Shown here: positions 14,758-23,601 of the stretch, one piece after another | Numbering within the stretch: the stretch's first letter is position 1 | Layout: each line of letters starts with the position of its first letter | From: an uncultured Oscillospiraceae bacterium | GTDB taxonomy: Bacteria > Bacillota > Clostridia > Oscillospirales > Oscillospiraceae | NCBI GenBank assembly: GCA_947589545.1 | Contig: CANQBA010000011.1 | Location: 16,909-80,908, forward strand | DNA: 64,000 nt | Direction of reading: 5' to 3' | Made by a program: the position numbers and the translations under genes | Notes under the pieces: model-generated | What the model was told of the DNA's origin: nothing | Database searches by the model: none | What the model saw: the letters and a program-made list of their open reading frames with translations, nothing else

Positions 14758-15630
14758 TCAGGCGTAACGCTCCGCAAGGGCCTTTACCTCGGCGAGGTAG
14801 GGGAGGCCGAAAAGGTTGAGGTGGTTGAGGAGGTGGTAGAGGTTGTATAGGTCGCGGCGGTCTGGGTAGGCGCGGTCAATGGGATTGATTTCGTTGTAGG
14901 ATTGGTAGAAGCGGGCGGGGAAGGCGCCGAAGAGCTCAGTCATGGCGAGGTCAGCTTCAAAGTGGGCGACGTAGGTCGCGGGGTCCAGGATCCAGGCTTT
15001 GCCGTCGGGGCCGCAGAGGGAGTTGCCGGACCAGAGGTCGCCGTGGATGAGGGAGGGGAAGGAAGGTTCCGGGAGGAGAGAGTCGAGGCGGGCGGCGATA
15101 TGGGTGAGATTGCGGCGGGTGCGGTCGTCTAAAAGGTTCCAGGCGAGCTTCATTTGCAGGATAAGGCGGCGGTCACGGAAGAACGACACCCAGCTGTCTG
15201 AAGGAACGTTTTGCTGGGGCGTGGAGCCGATGTAGTTATCGGTCGGAAAGCCGAATTTGGGGCCGCACTTTGCCCGGTGGAGCATTGCAAGCTCGCGGCC
15301 GAAGGTCTCCCAGCAGTCGGGGCGACGCGGGGCTGATTCGAGGTATTCCATTATCAAAAATGCCTCGGTGTTGTCCGCTCCGGCCGCCAGCGGCTCCGGT
15401 ACGCCGATGGTGCCGGTGGCCTTCAGAGCATTGAGGCCATCGGCTTCGGCGGTGAACATGCCGAGAAGATCGGGGTGGTTGCATTTGAGAAAGACGCGCT
15501 CACCATTGGAAAGCGACAACCTGTACGTGCGGTTTATGTCCCCGCCGGACACCCTTTGCCGGTCGGCTACCGTGACCGAGGGACCGAAAAGGGTGAAGAT
15601 CGCTTCGCTTATCGAATTTGCCATGAGCAC
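14758..15630 (-). CDS. Fructosamine kinase family protein, copy 1
   Basis: 290 residues of the fructosamine/ketosamine-3-kinase family, which phosphorylates sugar-protein adducts so they fall off. Kinase-like motifs: VFLKCNHPDLLGMFTAEADG (lysine and helix C), LIMEYLESAP (hinge), SLIHGDLWSGN (catalytic loop) and LDPATYVAHFEADLAM (metal-binding aspartate). Start is a GTG at 15630 after GGTGAT, or the ATG at 15624. A near-duplicate lies at 20717 in the same orientation. Both are intact, which suggests a recent duplication. Confidence 0.88.
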   Translation of the reverse strand: MLMANSISEAIFTLFGPSVTVADRQRVSGGDINRTYRLSLSNGERVFLKCNHPDLLGMFTAEADGLNALKATGTIGVPEPLAAGADNTEAFLIMEYLESAPRRPDCWETFGRELAMLHRAKCGPKFGFPTDNYIGSTPQQNVPSDSWVSFFRDRRLILQMKLAWNLLDDRTRRNLTHIAARLDSLLPEPSFPSLIHGDLWSGNSLCGPDGKAWILDPATYVAHFEADLAMTELFGAFPARFYQSYNEINPIDRAYPDRRDLYNLYHLLNHLNLFGLPYLAEVKALAERYA

Positions 15631-15716
15631 TTATATCACCGCCAAAATCAGATACGTCCATTTTACCCCACAGCGTCCGATTTTTCAAAAAATAACCTTA
15701 AATCCACATGTTCCGG

Positions 15717-15745
15717 TTGGCTTGACAGGTCACGCGTGATATAAT
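15717..15745 (+). promoter_or_regulatory. Promoter for beta-helix gene
   Basis: TTGGCT (15717-15722), 17-base spacer, TGATATAAT extended -10 (TATAAT 15740-15745). It is 32 bases before the GTG start. Confidence 0.6.
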
Positions 15746-15777
15746 GGGTCCAGCCTTAAAATAGGAGGGTGCGGCCC

Positions 15778-17805
15778 GTGAGAACATATATAATGACCAC
15801 CGAACGGACGCTGAGGGAGCAGATCGGGGAGATTCGGGAGGACGAGGTGAGATTAGTGTTCCCGGAGGGGCTGTATTTTGCCGGCGGGGACGAGACGGAG
15901 TGTCTGCGCATTAAAAAGGAGCGGCTCATCATGGAGGGGCAGGGCGACGCGGCGATCTACGACAACCGGGGCCACATGATAAACGCCCATCCAAAGCCCA
16001 TGGAGCCGTCGTCGCTTGCGCACACCGTGCTAATCGAGACGCGGGAGGCGGAGATCCGGGGGCTTACCTTCGTCAACGGGTGCAATATCGATTTTGAGTA
16101 TCGGGGAAAGCTCCTGCCGAAGGTCAGCGACGTGGTCACCCAGGCCTACGCCTTCGGGGCGTGGGATACGGAGCGGATTTGTATTGAAAAATGCGGGTTT
16201 TACTCAATTTTAGATACCTTCGGCTTTAAAAATGTTAGCGACGTGACCGTCACGGGCAGCTACATTCAGGGCAACAACGACTTTCTGCCAATCGGGGACT
16301 CAACCTACCTCAAAAACTGCCGCGTCCGGCACATGGGGCCATATCCCATGTGGTCCGCCGGTGCGAAAAGGTGCGTCTTTGACGGGTGTGAATTTCGCAT
16401 TGACCCGGAGGTGGAGGACTTCGCCTTCACCAAGCGGGGCGGAAATCTGGCGTTTCTGAACTGCCGGATATTCGGCGGGCTCCCGGAGCTTCGGATGGAG
16501 ATCGAGCCACGGCGGGAGTCCCGGTATTACCTTTTTAACACCACGTACAACGGGCAGAAGGCCCGATTCCGGGGCTGGGAGGAGTCCTTCATTGACCTCA
16601 GTGAGAGTGAGGCGGATGAACTGAGGCGTGTCCGGCCGGATACGCTGACAATCGGTGTGGAGGGCTCCCGGAAGCTTGAGAGGGCCGGGAAATTACTGCT
16701 GGGCCGGACACCGGACGCGGTGAGCGCGTCGGATAACGTGGATTTTAGGCTTGATGGGCGGGAAATCCTTTTGACCTCCGATGCCGTTGGCCGCGACCGG
16801 GAGGGGTGGCTGGAGCTCCGGTTGGGGCCGCTCCGTCAGCGGGCGTACCTTGAGGTGATTGGCGAGAAAATCAAAGAGCCGGAAATCGCGAGGGCGCTTA
16901 CGTACACCGTTGAAAACGGGCGTCTGCGGGTGGATTTTGAGGTTTTGGGGGACGACGAAAATCTCTCATTTGTCCAGGTGGGTGAGCTTTGCCGGCTTCG
17001 GGCCGGGGAGGCGATGGACCTGACCACATCGGACGTGGGCAAAAAAATTCCCCTCACCCTCCACGCGATGACGGCGGAGACGAGGGAGACGGTGTGCGAG
17101 CCGGTGCTGACGAGGGAGATTGCCGCCGGGGACGTGGGGAGCGGTCTTGAAATTTCGGACTTCCGGGGGTATTTCCTTACGGACCCGGAGCACCTCCATA
17201 TGGGCAAGAGCGACTTTGCCTACCTCGGTGAGGAGGTGCCGAATGTGGTCCGATTTGTCCATGCCGGCGAAGCGCCATTCACATACGCCTACGGCGCCGA
17301 CGGCGCGGCGGGCGTCCGGGGGCTTCTCTACACTGGTCGGGGAGGATGCATTGTAAATCCAACCGCTGAGCCGGTGAAAACCCTGTCGCTGGAGATCGAT
17401 TTGGCCGTGGAAAAGTCCACCGGAGAGGGCTTTGGCAGCGCCAACGGGCAGTATCTGGAGCTCATCATGGGCAATCTGGAGCGAGGCATCGCCCTGAGAC
17501 TTGAGCGGGAGGCGTCCTCGGACCGGGGCGTTTTCATGTCCGCGAGGCGGTATTTGGGCGGCGTCAATGAGCTTATCGGCGAGAAGATTTTTACTGAAAA
17601 TTACAAGACATACTGCACTCTCAGCGCCGACTTTGACGGGAAGAGTCTTGCTTTCTGCATTGAGCATGACGGCGATGTAGATACCGTAACTGTGCCGTGT
17701 GAATCGCTTACCACGGAATTTATGCTCCGCTCATCAGGCACGGTGGGCGTTGGAAACAGGTTTTTACTGATGGGGCTGAGGCTGGTCACGTCCAAAGCTC
17801 TGTGA
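15778..17805 (+). CDS. Pectinesterase-like right-handed beta-helix protein
   Basis: 675 residues, no signal peptide. Residues 1-280 read as a pectin-methylesterase-like beta-helix: the typical opening MEGQGDAAIYDNRG and later QAYAFGAWDTERICIEKCGF, LPIGDSTYLKNCRV and AFTKRGGNLAFLNCRI. The rest is beta-rich and may be one or two sandwich domains, the last of concanavalin/lectin type (TLSLEIDLAVEKSTGEGFGS). GTG at 15778 is chosen by an AGGAGG nine bases before. Active on a carbohydrate is probable, substrate unknown. The lack of a signal peptide suggests a cytoplasmic enzyme for imported oligosaccharide. Confidence 0.75.
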   Translation: MRTYIMTTERTLREQIGEIREDEVRLVFPEGLYFAGGDETECLRIKKERLIMEGQGDAAIYDNRGHMINAHPKPMEPSSLAHTVLIETREAEIRGLTFVNGCNIDFEYRGKLLPKVSDVVTQAYAFGAWDTERICIEKCGFYSILDTFGFKNVSDVTVTGSYIQGNNDFLPIGDSTYLKNCRVRHMGPYPMWSAGAKRCVFDGCEFRIDPEVEDFAFTKRGGNLAFLNCRIFGGLPELRMEIEPRRESRYYLFNTTYNGQKARFRGWEESFIDLSESEADELRRVRPDTLTIGVEGSRKLERAGKLLLGRTPDAVSASDNVDFRLDGREILLTSDAVGRDREGWLELRLGPLRQRAYLEVIGEKIKEPEIARALTYTVENGRLRVDFEVLGDDENLSFVQVGELCRLRAGEAMDLTTSDVGKKIPLTLHAMTAETRETVCEPVLTREIAAGDVGSGLEISDFRGYFLTDPEHLHMGKSDFAYLGEEVPNVVRFVHAGEAPFTYAYGADGAAGVRGLLYTGRGGCIVNPTAEPVKTLSLEIDLAVEKSTGEGFGSANGQYLELIMGNLERGIALRLEREASSDRGVFMSARRYLGGVNELIGEKIFTENYKTYCTLSADFDGKSLAFCIEHDGDVDTVTVPCESLTTEFMLRSSGTVGVGNRFLLMGLRLVTSKAL

Positions 17806-18190
17806 TGAACATGGGAACCTCGCCGGCGCCGACCTTGAAGCCGCAGGACTCGTAAAACGGCACCGCCGCGTCGTAGCTCAGGAGCATGAGCCGCAGGTAG
17901 TCACGGTAGCGGTCCTTCACAAGCTCCACCAGCCGCCGCCCGATGCCCCGGCGCTGGTACTCCGGGCGCACAAGTAAATAATGCACGTAGGCCGTCATCA
18001 CACCGTCGTCCATGGCCGCGGCCAGTCCAACCAGCCGCCCGCCATCCCACGCGGATATGACGGTCTCGTAATTTTTCATGGCCGCGGCCAGCTTCTCCGG
18101 AAAATGCCCGGAGGATCAGTTGACGGACAAAAACAGATCCTGGAGGTCGGATTGAGTGAAGTCGCGGGAGGTGGTGTAGGTGATGGACAT
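17786..18190 (-). pseudogene. GNAT N-acetyltransferase broken by an in-frame TGA
   Basis: The ATG at 18190 follows GAGGT and starts MSITYTTSRDFTQSDLQDLF. A TGA at 18118-18116 interrupts LSVN*SSGHFPEKL; in intact relatives a tryptophan stands at this point, so TGG has become TGA. The frame then continues as an acetyltransferase (MKNYETVISAWDGGRLVGLA, RRGIGRRLVELVKDRY, FYESCGF) to the stop overlapping the beta-helix gene 3' end. An internal ATG at 18079 could still yield a shortened product. Confidence 0.75.
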
Positions 18191-18307
18191 GGGGGGTACC
18201 TCGGTGTGGGAAGGATTTTTTGGTATCACTATAACAGGGTGAGGGGAGAAAATCAAGGGAGGGAAGGTGTGAACAAAAAGAGTATGGTGTGATTCTTGAA
18301 ATAAAAC

Positions 18308-18340
18308 GGCCCAGACTACGTTGGTGTGGTCTGGGCCTTT
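18308..18340. terminator. Bidirectional terminator after aldo/keto reductase
   Basis: GGCCCAGAC (18308-18316), 12-base loop, GTCTGGGCC (18329-18337), TTT on one side and A-rich TTTTAT complement on the other. Confidence 0.8.
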
Positions 18341-18354
18341 GACGTTTATGGTGG

Positions 18355-19446
18355 TTATTTTCCGAAATACTCCGCGATTTCCCTCATCCTGTCCTCTTGC
18401 TTTACGTGGAATGGACAGCGGCTTTCGCAGTGGCCGCAGTGGAGGCAGGAGGAGGCGTGGAGGGGGAGATTGAGGTAGTGGTTCTTTGCCAGCTCGTCGC
18501 CGATGCGGGCAAGGTCGTAGTATTTGTTGATGAGGCCCACGTTCAGGCCGGCGGGGCAGGGCTGGCAGTGGTTGCAGTAGACGCACACGCCTTCGGCATC
18601 ACGGGGCGTGAAGCGGCTGATATCCGAATAATCCAGTTCCTCTGGCGTGGCATCCACGTAGTGGAGCGCGGTTTGGAGGTCCGTCATGTCCCGGACGCCG
18701 GGGAGCACCGTCAGCACGGCGGGGCGGTCCAGGGCGTACTGGAAACACTGAACATGGGTGAGGGCGTGGCCGAAAAGGGAGCGTTTTTCGTCAAGGAGCT
18801 GGCCTCCGGCGAAGGGCTTCATCACGGAGATGCCCACGCCCATCCTCTCGCAATCCCGGTAAAGGGCGGCGCGCTGGGCGACCTCGCCGATGGCGTACTC
18901 GCCCTTCTGGTAGTCGTAGGCAGGATTTATGCTGAACATGAATAAATCAATGAGCCCGGTGTCCAGAACCCGCCTCGCGATGGTGGGATCGTGGGAGGAA
19001 AACCCCAGGTGCCGGATGACGCCGTCCGCCTTGAGGCCCTTCATGTAGTCCCAGAGGCCGCCGTTCAGCACCTCGTCAAGATCCTCCGCGTCGTCAACGC
19101 AGTGGATGAAGCCGAAGTCCGTATAGTCCATTTTGAGAGTGCGGAAATTCCAGGCGATCTGCTCCTTGATCTCGTCAAGGTCGCGAGTCCAGCCGTACTC
19201 GCCGGTTTTGTAGATCGCGCCGAAGTGCATCTGGGTGAGGATCTTGTCACGCCTCCCGGCGAAGGTTTCAGCGTAGGCGAACAATGGTGCTTCAACGGAC
19301 GGGGCCAGGTCGAAGTAGTTGATGCCGTTATCAATGGCGGCGTTCAGCACGGCGACCATCTCGTCCTTCGTGCCGGAAAGGCTCCCGGCGCCGAGGCCGA
19401 TGACGCTGATTTTCTCGCCGCCGTGGGGCAGTGTGCGATATTCCAT
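18355..19446 (-). CDS. Aldo/keto reductase with C-terminal ferredoxin domain
   Basis: 363 residues. TIM-barrel oxidoreductase (GLGAGSLSGT, NYFDLAPSVEAPLFAYAE, DFGFIHCVDDAEDL, HLGFSSHDP) followed by two cysteine clusters, CVYCNHCQPCP and CLHCGHCESRCP, each fit for a [4Fe-4S] centre. This makes it a member of the iron-sulfur AKR group in anaerobes. ATG at 19446 follows GAGGT; the longer frame runs into the lipoprotein gene. It lies eight bases after that gene, so both are likely in one operon. Substrate unknown. Confidence 0.88.
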   Translation of the reverse strand: MEYRTLPHGGEKISVIGLGAGSLSGTKDEMVAVLNAAIDNGINYFDLAPSVEAPLFAYAETFAGRRDKILTQMHFGAIYKTGEYGWTRDLDEIKEQIAWNFRTLKMDYTDFGFIHCVDDAEDLDEVLNGGLWDYMKGLKADGVIRHLGFSSHDPTIARRVLDTGLIDLFMFSINPAYDYQKGEYAIGEVAQRAALYRDCERMGVGISVMKPFAGGQLLDEKRSLFGHALTHVQCFQYALDRPAVLTVLPGVRDMTDLQTALHYVDATPEELDYSDISRFTPRDAEGVCVYCNHCQPCPAGLNVGLINKYYDLARIGDELAKNHYLNLPLHASSCLHCGHCESRCPFHVKQEDRMREIAEYFGK

Positions 19447-19453
19447 ATGTACC

Positions 19454-19930
19454 TCATTCCTCCATGGACAGGGTGATGACAACGTCGCCGTTTGAGAGAA
19501 GCCGCGCCATCTCCTCATCCGTTTTGTCTATGATATGTCCGAGCCGCGTATACGCCCAGGAGTTGGAGCCGTAGAACACCACGATCTGGTCGCCGGAGTA
19601 GAGCACGATGTCGCCGGACTTCGTCACGGTTTGCGTGTCATTCCGCGGCAAATCGGCACCGAGGGAGCCCACCTGCTCGAAGCCGCCGTACATGGACATT
19701 TGGACTGTGAGTGGGCCGCCTTGAGCGAGTTTTTGGAGGGCCGCGACGGTCTCGTTGTCCTCCCATTCCACCGAAACGTCCGCGTCGGCGATCTTCATTT
19801 TCAATGTCCCGTTCATTTGAATTTCCTCCTTGTCTGTTGCGGATGTCTCCTCTTGCCCCTCCCCGCCGGAGCATGACGCAAGAGCGAGAAGCATGACGGG
19901 GAGGAGCAGTAAAATCGTGAGTTTTTTCAT
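19454..19930 (-). CDS. Lipoprotein with cyclophilin-like fold
   Basis: 158 residues. Signal MKKLTILLLLPVMLLALASC has a lipobox cysteine at position 20, so it is anchored outside the membrane. The mature part (NGTLKMKIADADVSVEWEDN, AQGGPLTVQMSMYGGFEQVG, DIVLYSGDQIVVFYGSNSWA) matches the cyclophilin-like domain group often found beside oxidoreductases. Function is not known. First gene of a likely two-gene operon with the aldo/keto reductase. Confidence 0.82.
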   Translation of the reverse strand: MKKLTILLLLPVMLLALASCSGGEGQEETSATDKEEIQMNGTLKMKIADADVSVEWEDNETVAALQKLAQGGPLTVQMSMYGGFEQVGSLGADLPRNDTQTVTKSGDIVLYSGDQIVVFYGSNSWAYTRLGHIIDKTDEEMARLLSNGDVVITLSMEE

Positions 19931-19950
19931 ATTTCAACGCCGTTTCTGTG

Positions 19951-20586
19951 TTATTTGCGATCTGAATAAATCTCAGAAGACAACTTGTCCACTATAGCTT
20001 TGATTTCGCCATAAGGGCATTTCAAAGCGCCGATTCGCGCAAGACCGGGAATGGAGATCTGCCGCTGGTTGCCCAAAAGGCGGTCGATTACACTGGTTTT
20101 AACTATGTAAAATTCCCACTGGTCAAGGTCGAGCGGATTTGCCGCGGAGCGCCTCTTTTCGGCGAAAAGGCAAAATACATAAATTTCAGAACGGCGTTTC
20201 GGAGGCCCGCCGTCTCTGCCGGAATAGTAAAAGCCGTGCTCATTTTCGGAAATGTCGCAATTCAGCGTCTTGGCGATGGAAAAGGTCGGGGTCGAGAGCT
20301 TTTCGCGCTCCCAAGCCTGGAGATAGGTTGAGCATTTGACTTCGATCCTGATTGGACCATCTTTGTATGGGTAGACAATGTCGCACTCACCCCAGCCCTT
20401 TTTGGGGATGGTCATATCCATTCCGAGGGCAGTGTTGACGATAAATTCCGCCAGGTCGCCACGCGGACCGTCCGCCATGAGCCTCGACCTGGCCCACGCC
20501 CAGAAGTCCACGACCTTCGCTGTGGTCGGAGCGCCGTTGAGTACAAACGGCTCCGAGGGAGATAAGATTTTATGCTTCATTTCCAT
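19951..20586 (-). CDS. Putative PD-(D/E)XK nuclease-like protein
   Basis: 211 residues. The core GECDIVYPYKDGPIRIEVKC shows a D...ExK arrangement with a preceding helix and a following strand, typical of the restriction endonuclease-like fold; DIVY supplies the aspartate and EVK the rest. A tail of aromatic and charged residues follows. No methyltransferase is nearby. It could be a solitary nuclease (type IV-like) or a Holliday-junction-like enzyme. Start at 20586 or 20580; no clear ribosome site. Confidence 0.55.
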   Translation of the reverse strand: MEMKHKILSPSEPFVLNGAPTTAKVVDFWAWARSRLMADGPRGDLAEFIVNTALGMDMTIPKKGWGECDIVYPYKDGPIRIEVKCSTYLQAWEREKLSTPTFSIAKTLNCDISENEHGFYYSGRDGGPPKRRSEIYVFCLFAEKRRSAANPLDLDQWEFYIVKTSVIDRLLGNQRQISIPGLARIGALKCPYGEIKAIVDKLSSEIYSDRK

Positions 20587-20673
20587 TTTGATGTCTTCAT
20601 GCCGTGCAACTCATACTTGCGTTGCTGCGTTCATTATAGCGTAAAAAGCGCAAAAGCACAAGACCGCCGGGTG

Positions 20674-20708
20674 ACGACGGTCAAAATTTGTGACGGTATA
20701 AGCAAAAT
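20674..20708. repeat. Recurring motif, copy C
   Basis: GACGACGGTCAAAATTTGTG followed by ACGGTATAAGCAAAA; identical for about 35 bases to copy A (from 14312). The second kinase gene ends directly after it. Confidence 0.7.
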
Positions 20709-20716
20709 AAGGCGTA

Positions 20717-21601
20717 TCAGGCGTAATGCTCCGCAATGGCTTTCACCTCGGCGAGGTAGGGGAGGCCGAAAAGGTTTAGGTGGTTGAGGAGGTGGTAGAG
20801 GTTGTAGAGGTCGCGGCGGTTTGGATAGGAGCGGTCAATGGAGTTTACCTCGTTGTAGGCCCGGTAGAAACGCTCCGGGAAGCCGCCGAAAAGCTCGGTC
20901 ATGGCGAGGTCGGCTTCAAAGTGGGCGACGTAGGTCGCGGGATCCAGGACCCAGGCTTTGCCGTCGTGGCCGCAGAGGGCATTGCCGGACCAGAGGTCGC
21001 CGTGGATGAGGGAGGGGAAGGCGGGCTCCGGGAGGAGGGAGTCGAGGCGGTCGGTGACGCGGGTGAGGTTTCGGCGGGTGTGCTCGTCTAATAGTCCCCA
21101 GGCGAGCTTCATTTGGGGCAGGAGGCGGCGGTCGCGGAAGAACGACACCCAGCTGCCTGAGGGAGCGTTTTGCTGGGGCGTGGAGCCGATGTGGTTATCG
21201 GTTGAAAAGCCGAAGCGGGGGCCGCACTTTGCCCGGTGGAGCATTGCGATCTCGCGGCCGAAGGTCTCCCAATAGTCGGTACGGCGCGGGGCTGATTCGA
21301 GGTATTCCATTATCAAAAATGCCTCGCTGTTGTCCGCTCCGACCGCCAGCGGCTCCGGTACGCCGATGGCGCCGGTGGCCCTCAGAGCATTGAGGCCATC
21401 GGCCTCGGCGGTGAATATGCCGAGGAGATCGGGGCGGTTGCATTTAAGAAAGACGCGCTCACCATTGGAAAGCGCCAACTTGTACGCGCGGTTTATGTCT
21501 CTGCCGGAAACTCTCTGTCGGTCAACGACCTTGACTGAGGGGTCGAAAAGAGTAGAGATTGCACTATCTATTGAGTTCACAGAAAGCATTGTCATCACCA
21601 C
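20717..21601 (-). CDS. Fructosamine kinase family protein, copy 2
   Basis: Second copy of the kinase at 14758, near-identical by eye along most of its length and in the same orientation. All catalytic motifs (FLKCNRPDLLGIFTAEADG, LIHGDLWSGN, LDPATYVAHFEADLAM) are kept. Its N-terminus differs (MVMTMLSVNSIDSAIS) and the start is uncertain among several in-frame ATG/GTG codons. The same short motif follows both genes, so the duplicated unit includes this flank. Confidence 0.87.
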   Translation of the reverse strand: MVMTMLSVNSIDSAISTLFDPSVKVVDRQRVSGRDINRAYKLALSNGERVFLKCNRPDLLGIFTAEADGLNALRATGAIGVPEPLAVGADNSEAFLIMEYLESAPRRTDYWETFGREIAMLHRAKCGPRFGFSTDNHIGSTPQQNAPSGSWVSFFRDRRLLPQMKLAWGLLDEHTRRNLTRVTDRLDSLLPEPAFPSLIHGDLWSGNALCGHDGKAWVLDPATYVAHFEADLAMTELFGGFPERFYRAYNEVNSIDRSYPNRRDLYNLYHLLNHLNLFGLPYLAEVKAIAEHYA

Positions 21602-21770
21602 AGTATCACTTTATCGTTATCCTCCATATAGACAATCAGGAAAAACAATAAAGTATTGAAAAAAATGTCGATTTGGAGCATAATAGTACCAATATAGCAG
21701 CCCTCATACAAGATATCAAGAGAGATGTATTTCTTTAGAATCCCTAAGATAGTGATTTTCAATATACCCG

Positions 21771-21800
21771 TTGAAAGCATGACAATAGTCATGGTATAAT
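21771..21800 (+). promoter_or_regulatory. Promoter of phosphorothioation island
   Basis: TTGAAA (21771-21776), 18-base spacer, TATAAT (21795-21800), 67 bases before the first gene. AT-rich DNA surrounds it and marks the left edge of the island. Confidence 0.65.
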
Positions 21801-21866
21801 ACACAATGTGCTAGTATATGCCAGGCTTTATGCTAATTTCATATACGGAAGGAGGAAAATCGGAGC

Positions 21867-23582
21867 ATGTGGTGCAAGCACTGCAATTTGGAGACTAACG
21901 AGCCGACTTGCCCGGTCTGCAAACGCGAGACCTGTGAGGATGTTCCGGTAGAAATCTACTGGTGCAAAAACTGTATGCTTCCGATCATTCATCTTTCCAC
22001 GGCGGCAGATAAGGGCATATGTCCGATTTGCGGGGAAGAGACTGAGTATTTGGCTTCTGATTTAAGGCCAGTTTTCCCGGAAGAACGACTTCTGCTTGCA
22101 ATTCTACTCAATAAGAAGCCAGAAGAATACATGAATCATTCTGTTTGGGCAGCAAATAGCAGATATTATATTGATGGAAAAAGCCGTTCCATTTCTCTAA
22201 AAGTTTTTTCTGAGGCGGATACAGATAAAATAGCTCAGGAAGTTAAAAGACAATCAAATAAAATCGATTATACATATTTCAATCATAACATAGCTCAATT
22301 TATTAGAGCCAATCAGCATAGATTAGCCTACCTTAAAGATGAAGCATATGAGTTTATTCGCCAGGCTACAGAAAAGGTCAGTGAAGAGGATATTGTGCTT
22401 TCTTTTTCCGGAGGAAAGGATTCAACTGTAACAGCGGATCTGGTCACAAAAGCATTGAGCAATCCATGCTTGGTACATATCTTTGGGAACACGACACTCG
22501 AGTTCCCTATGACGATTGAATACGCAGATCGGTATCGCGATGAGCATCCCATGGCTATTTTTCAGGTCGCCAAAAATGATGACCAGGTTTTTTACGATGT
22601 GTGCAAGGACATTGGCCCACCTGCCCGAATGATGCGGTGGTGCTGCTCAATGTTCAAAACAGGTCCAATATCAAGAATTATTAACAGCTTATACGGAAGC
22701 CAGCAAATATTGACGTTCTATGGTATAAGAAAATCGGAATCGGTAAGCCGAAGCAAGTATAATAGAATTGAGGACGATCCTGAATCCGTTAAAATTCAAC
22801 AACAGACCGTTGCTTCTCCGATTTTCTTTTGGAAGGATATCGACATATGGTTATATATACTTGCTGAAGAAATCGACTTCAATTCAGCATATAGACTTGG
22901 TTATGATCGCGTTGGTTGTTGGTGCTGTCCAAATAATAATCAGCGCGCGCAATTTCTTTCCCGAATCTATATGCCTGAAGAGTCAAAAAAGTGGCGTGAT
23001 TTTCTCATTGATTTTGCGAAAAATGTCGGAAAACCAGACCCTGAAGTATACGTGGACAGTGGGAAGTGGAAGGCGCGTCAGGGAGGAAATGGACTTGCGT
23101 CAGCAAATGACGTGAAAATACGGTTTACCAACTGCACAACAGAAAATCACGCAAAGATATACCAGCTTGTCAGGCCGTTTGATGATGAACTCGTCGGGAT
23201 GTTTGTCCCATTTGGCAAGGTCGCGCCGGAGCTTGGGAAGAAACTTTTGCGAGAGACTATAATACTTGATGCTCATACGAATGTGCCGATTCTATCAATC
23301 CAACCGTTCAACCAAGACGGCTATGATTACGCAGTTAAGGTAAGAACCATGAATGTGTCTGATCATGAAAAATTGCAACGCATGGCAGGCTATCAAATCA
23401 GGAAATTCAATGCCTGTAGGAAGTGCCTTAAATGCGAATCTATCTGTAGACAAGGGGCTATCTCCATTATTGGAGACAGCTACTATATCGATCCAGGTAA
23501 GTGCATCCATTGTAAAATGTGCATGACGGCCAAATATCTCGACGGCGGCTGCATGATGGATAAATATTTACGGACAAAGTAA
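21867..23582 (+). CDS. sspD: PAPS reductase-family ATP pyrophosphatase (SspD/DndC-like) with zinc ribbons and ferredoxin
   Basis: 571 residues. Two pairs of CxxC knuckles at the N-terminus (CKHCNLETNEPTCPVC; CKNC...CPIC) suggest zinc ribbons. Then the PP-loop SFSGGKDST (about 181-187) and the adenylyl-sulfur transferase core with CWCCPNNNQRAQF. The C-terminus has CRKCLKCESICRQG and CIHCKMCM, fitting a [4Fe-4S] ferredoxin. Family role: activates DNA backbone phosphate with ATP so that sulfur from the cysteine desulfurase can be inserted. First gene of the island; its neighbours support SspD rather than a sulfate-assimilation enzyme. Strong SD upstream. Confidence 0.85.
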   Translation: MWCKHCNLETNEPTCPVCKRETCEDVPVEIYWCKNCMLPIIHLSTAADKGICPICGEETEYLASDLRPVFPEERLLLAILLNKKPEEYMNHSVWAANSRYYIDGKSRSISLKVFSEADTDKIAQEVKRQSNKIDYTYFNHNIAQFIRANQHRLAYLKDEAYEFIRQATEKVSEEDIVLSFSGGKDSTVTADLVTKALSNPCLVHIFGNTTLEFPMTIEYADRYRDEHPMAIFQVAKNDDQVFYDVCKDIGPPARMMRWCCSMFKTGPISRIINSLYGSQQILTFYGIRKSESVSRSKYNRIEDDPESVKIQQQTVASPIFFWKDIDIWLYILAEEIDFNSAYRLGYDRVGCWCCPNNNQRAQFLSRIYMPEESKKWRDFLIDFAKNVGKPDPEVYVDSGKWKARQGGNGLASANDVKIRFTNCTTENHAKIYQLVRPFDDELVGMFVPFGKVAPELGKKLLRETIILDAHTNVPILSIQPFNQDGYDYAVKVRTMNVSDHEKLQRMAGYQIRKFNACRKCLKCESICRQGAISIIGDSYYIDPGKCIHCKMCMTAKYLDGGCMMDKYLRTK

Positions 23583-23601
23583 GGACTTGGAGGACTCAGC
23601 A

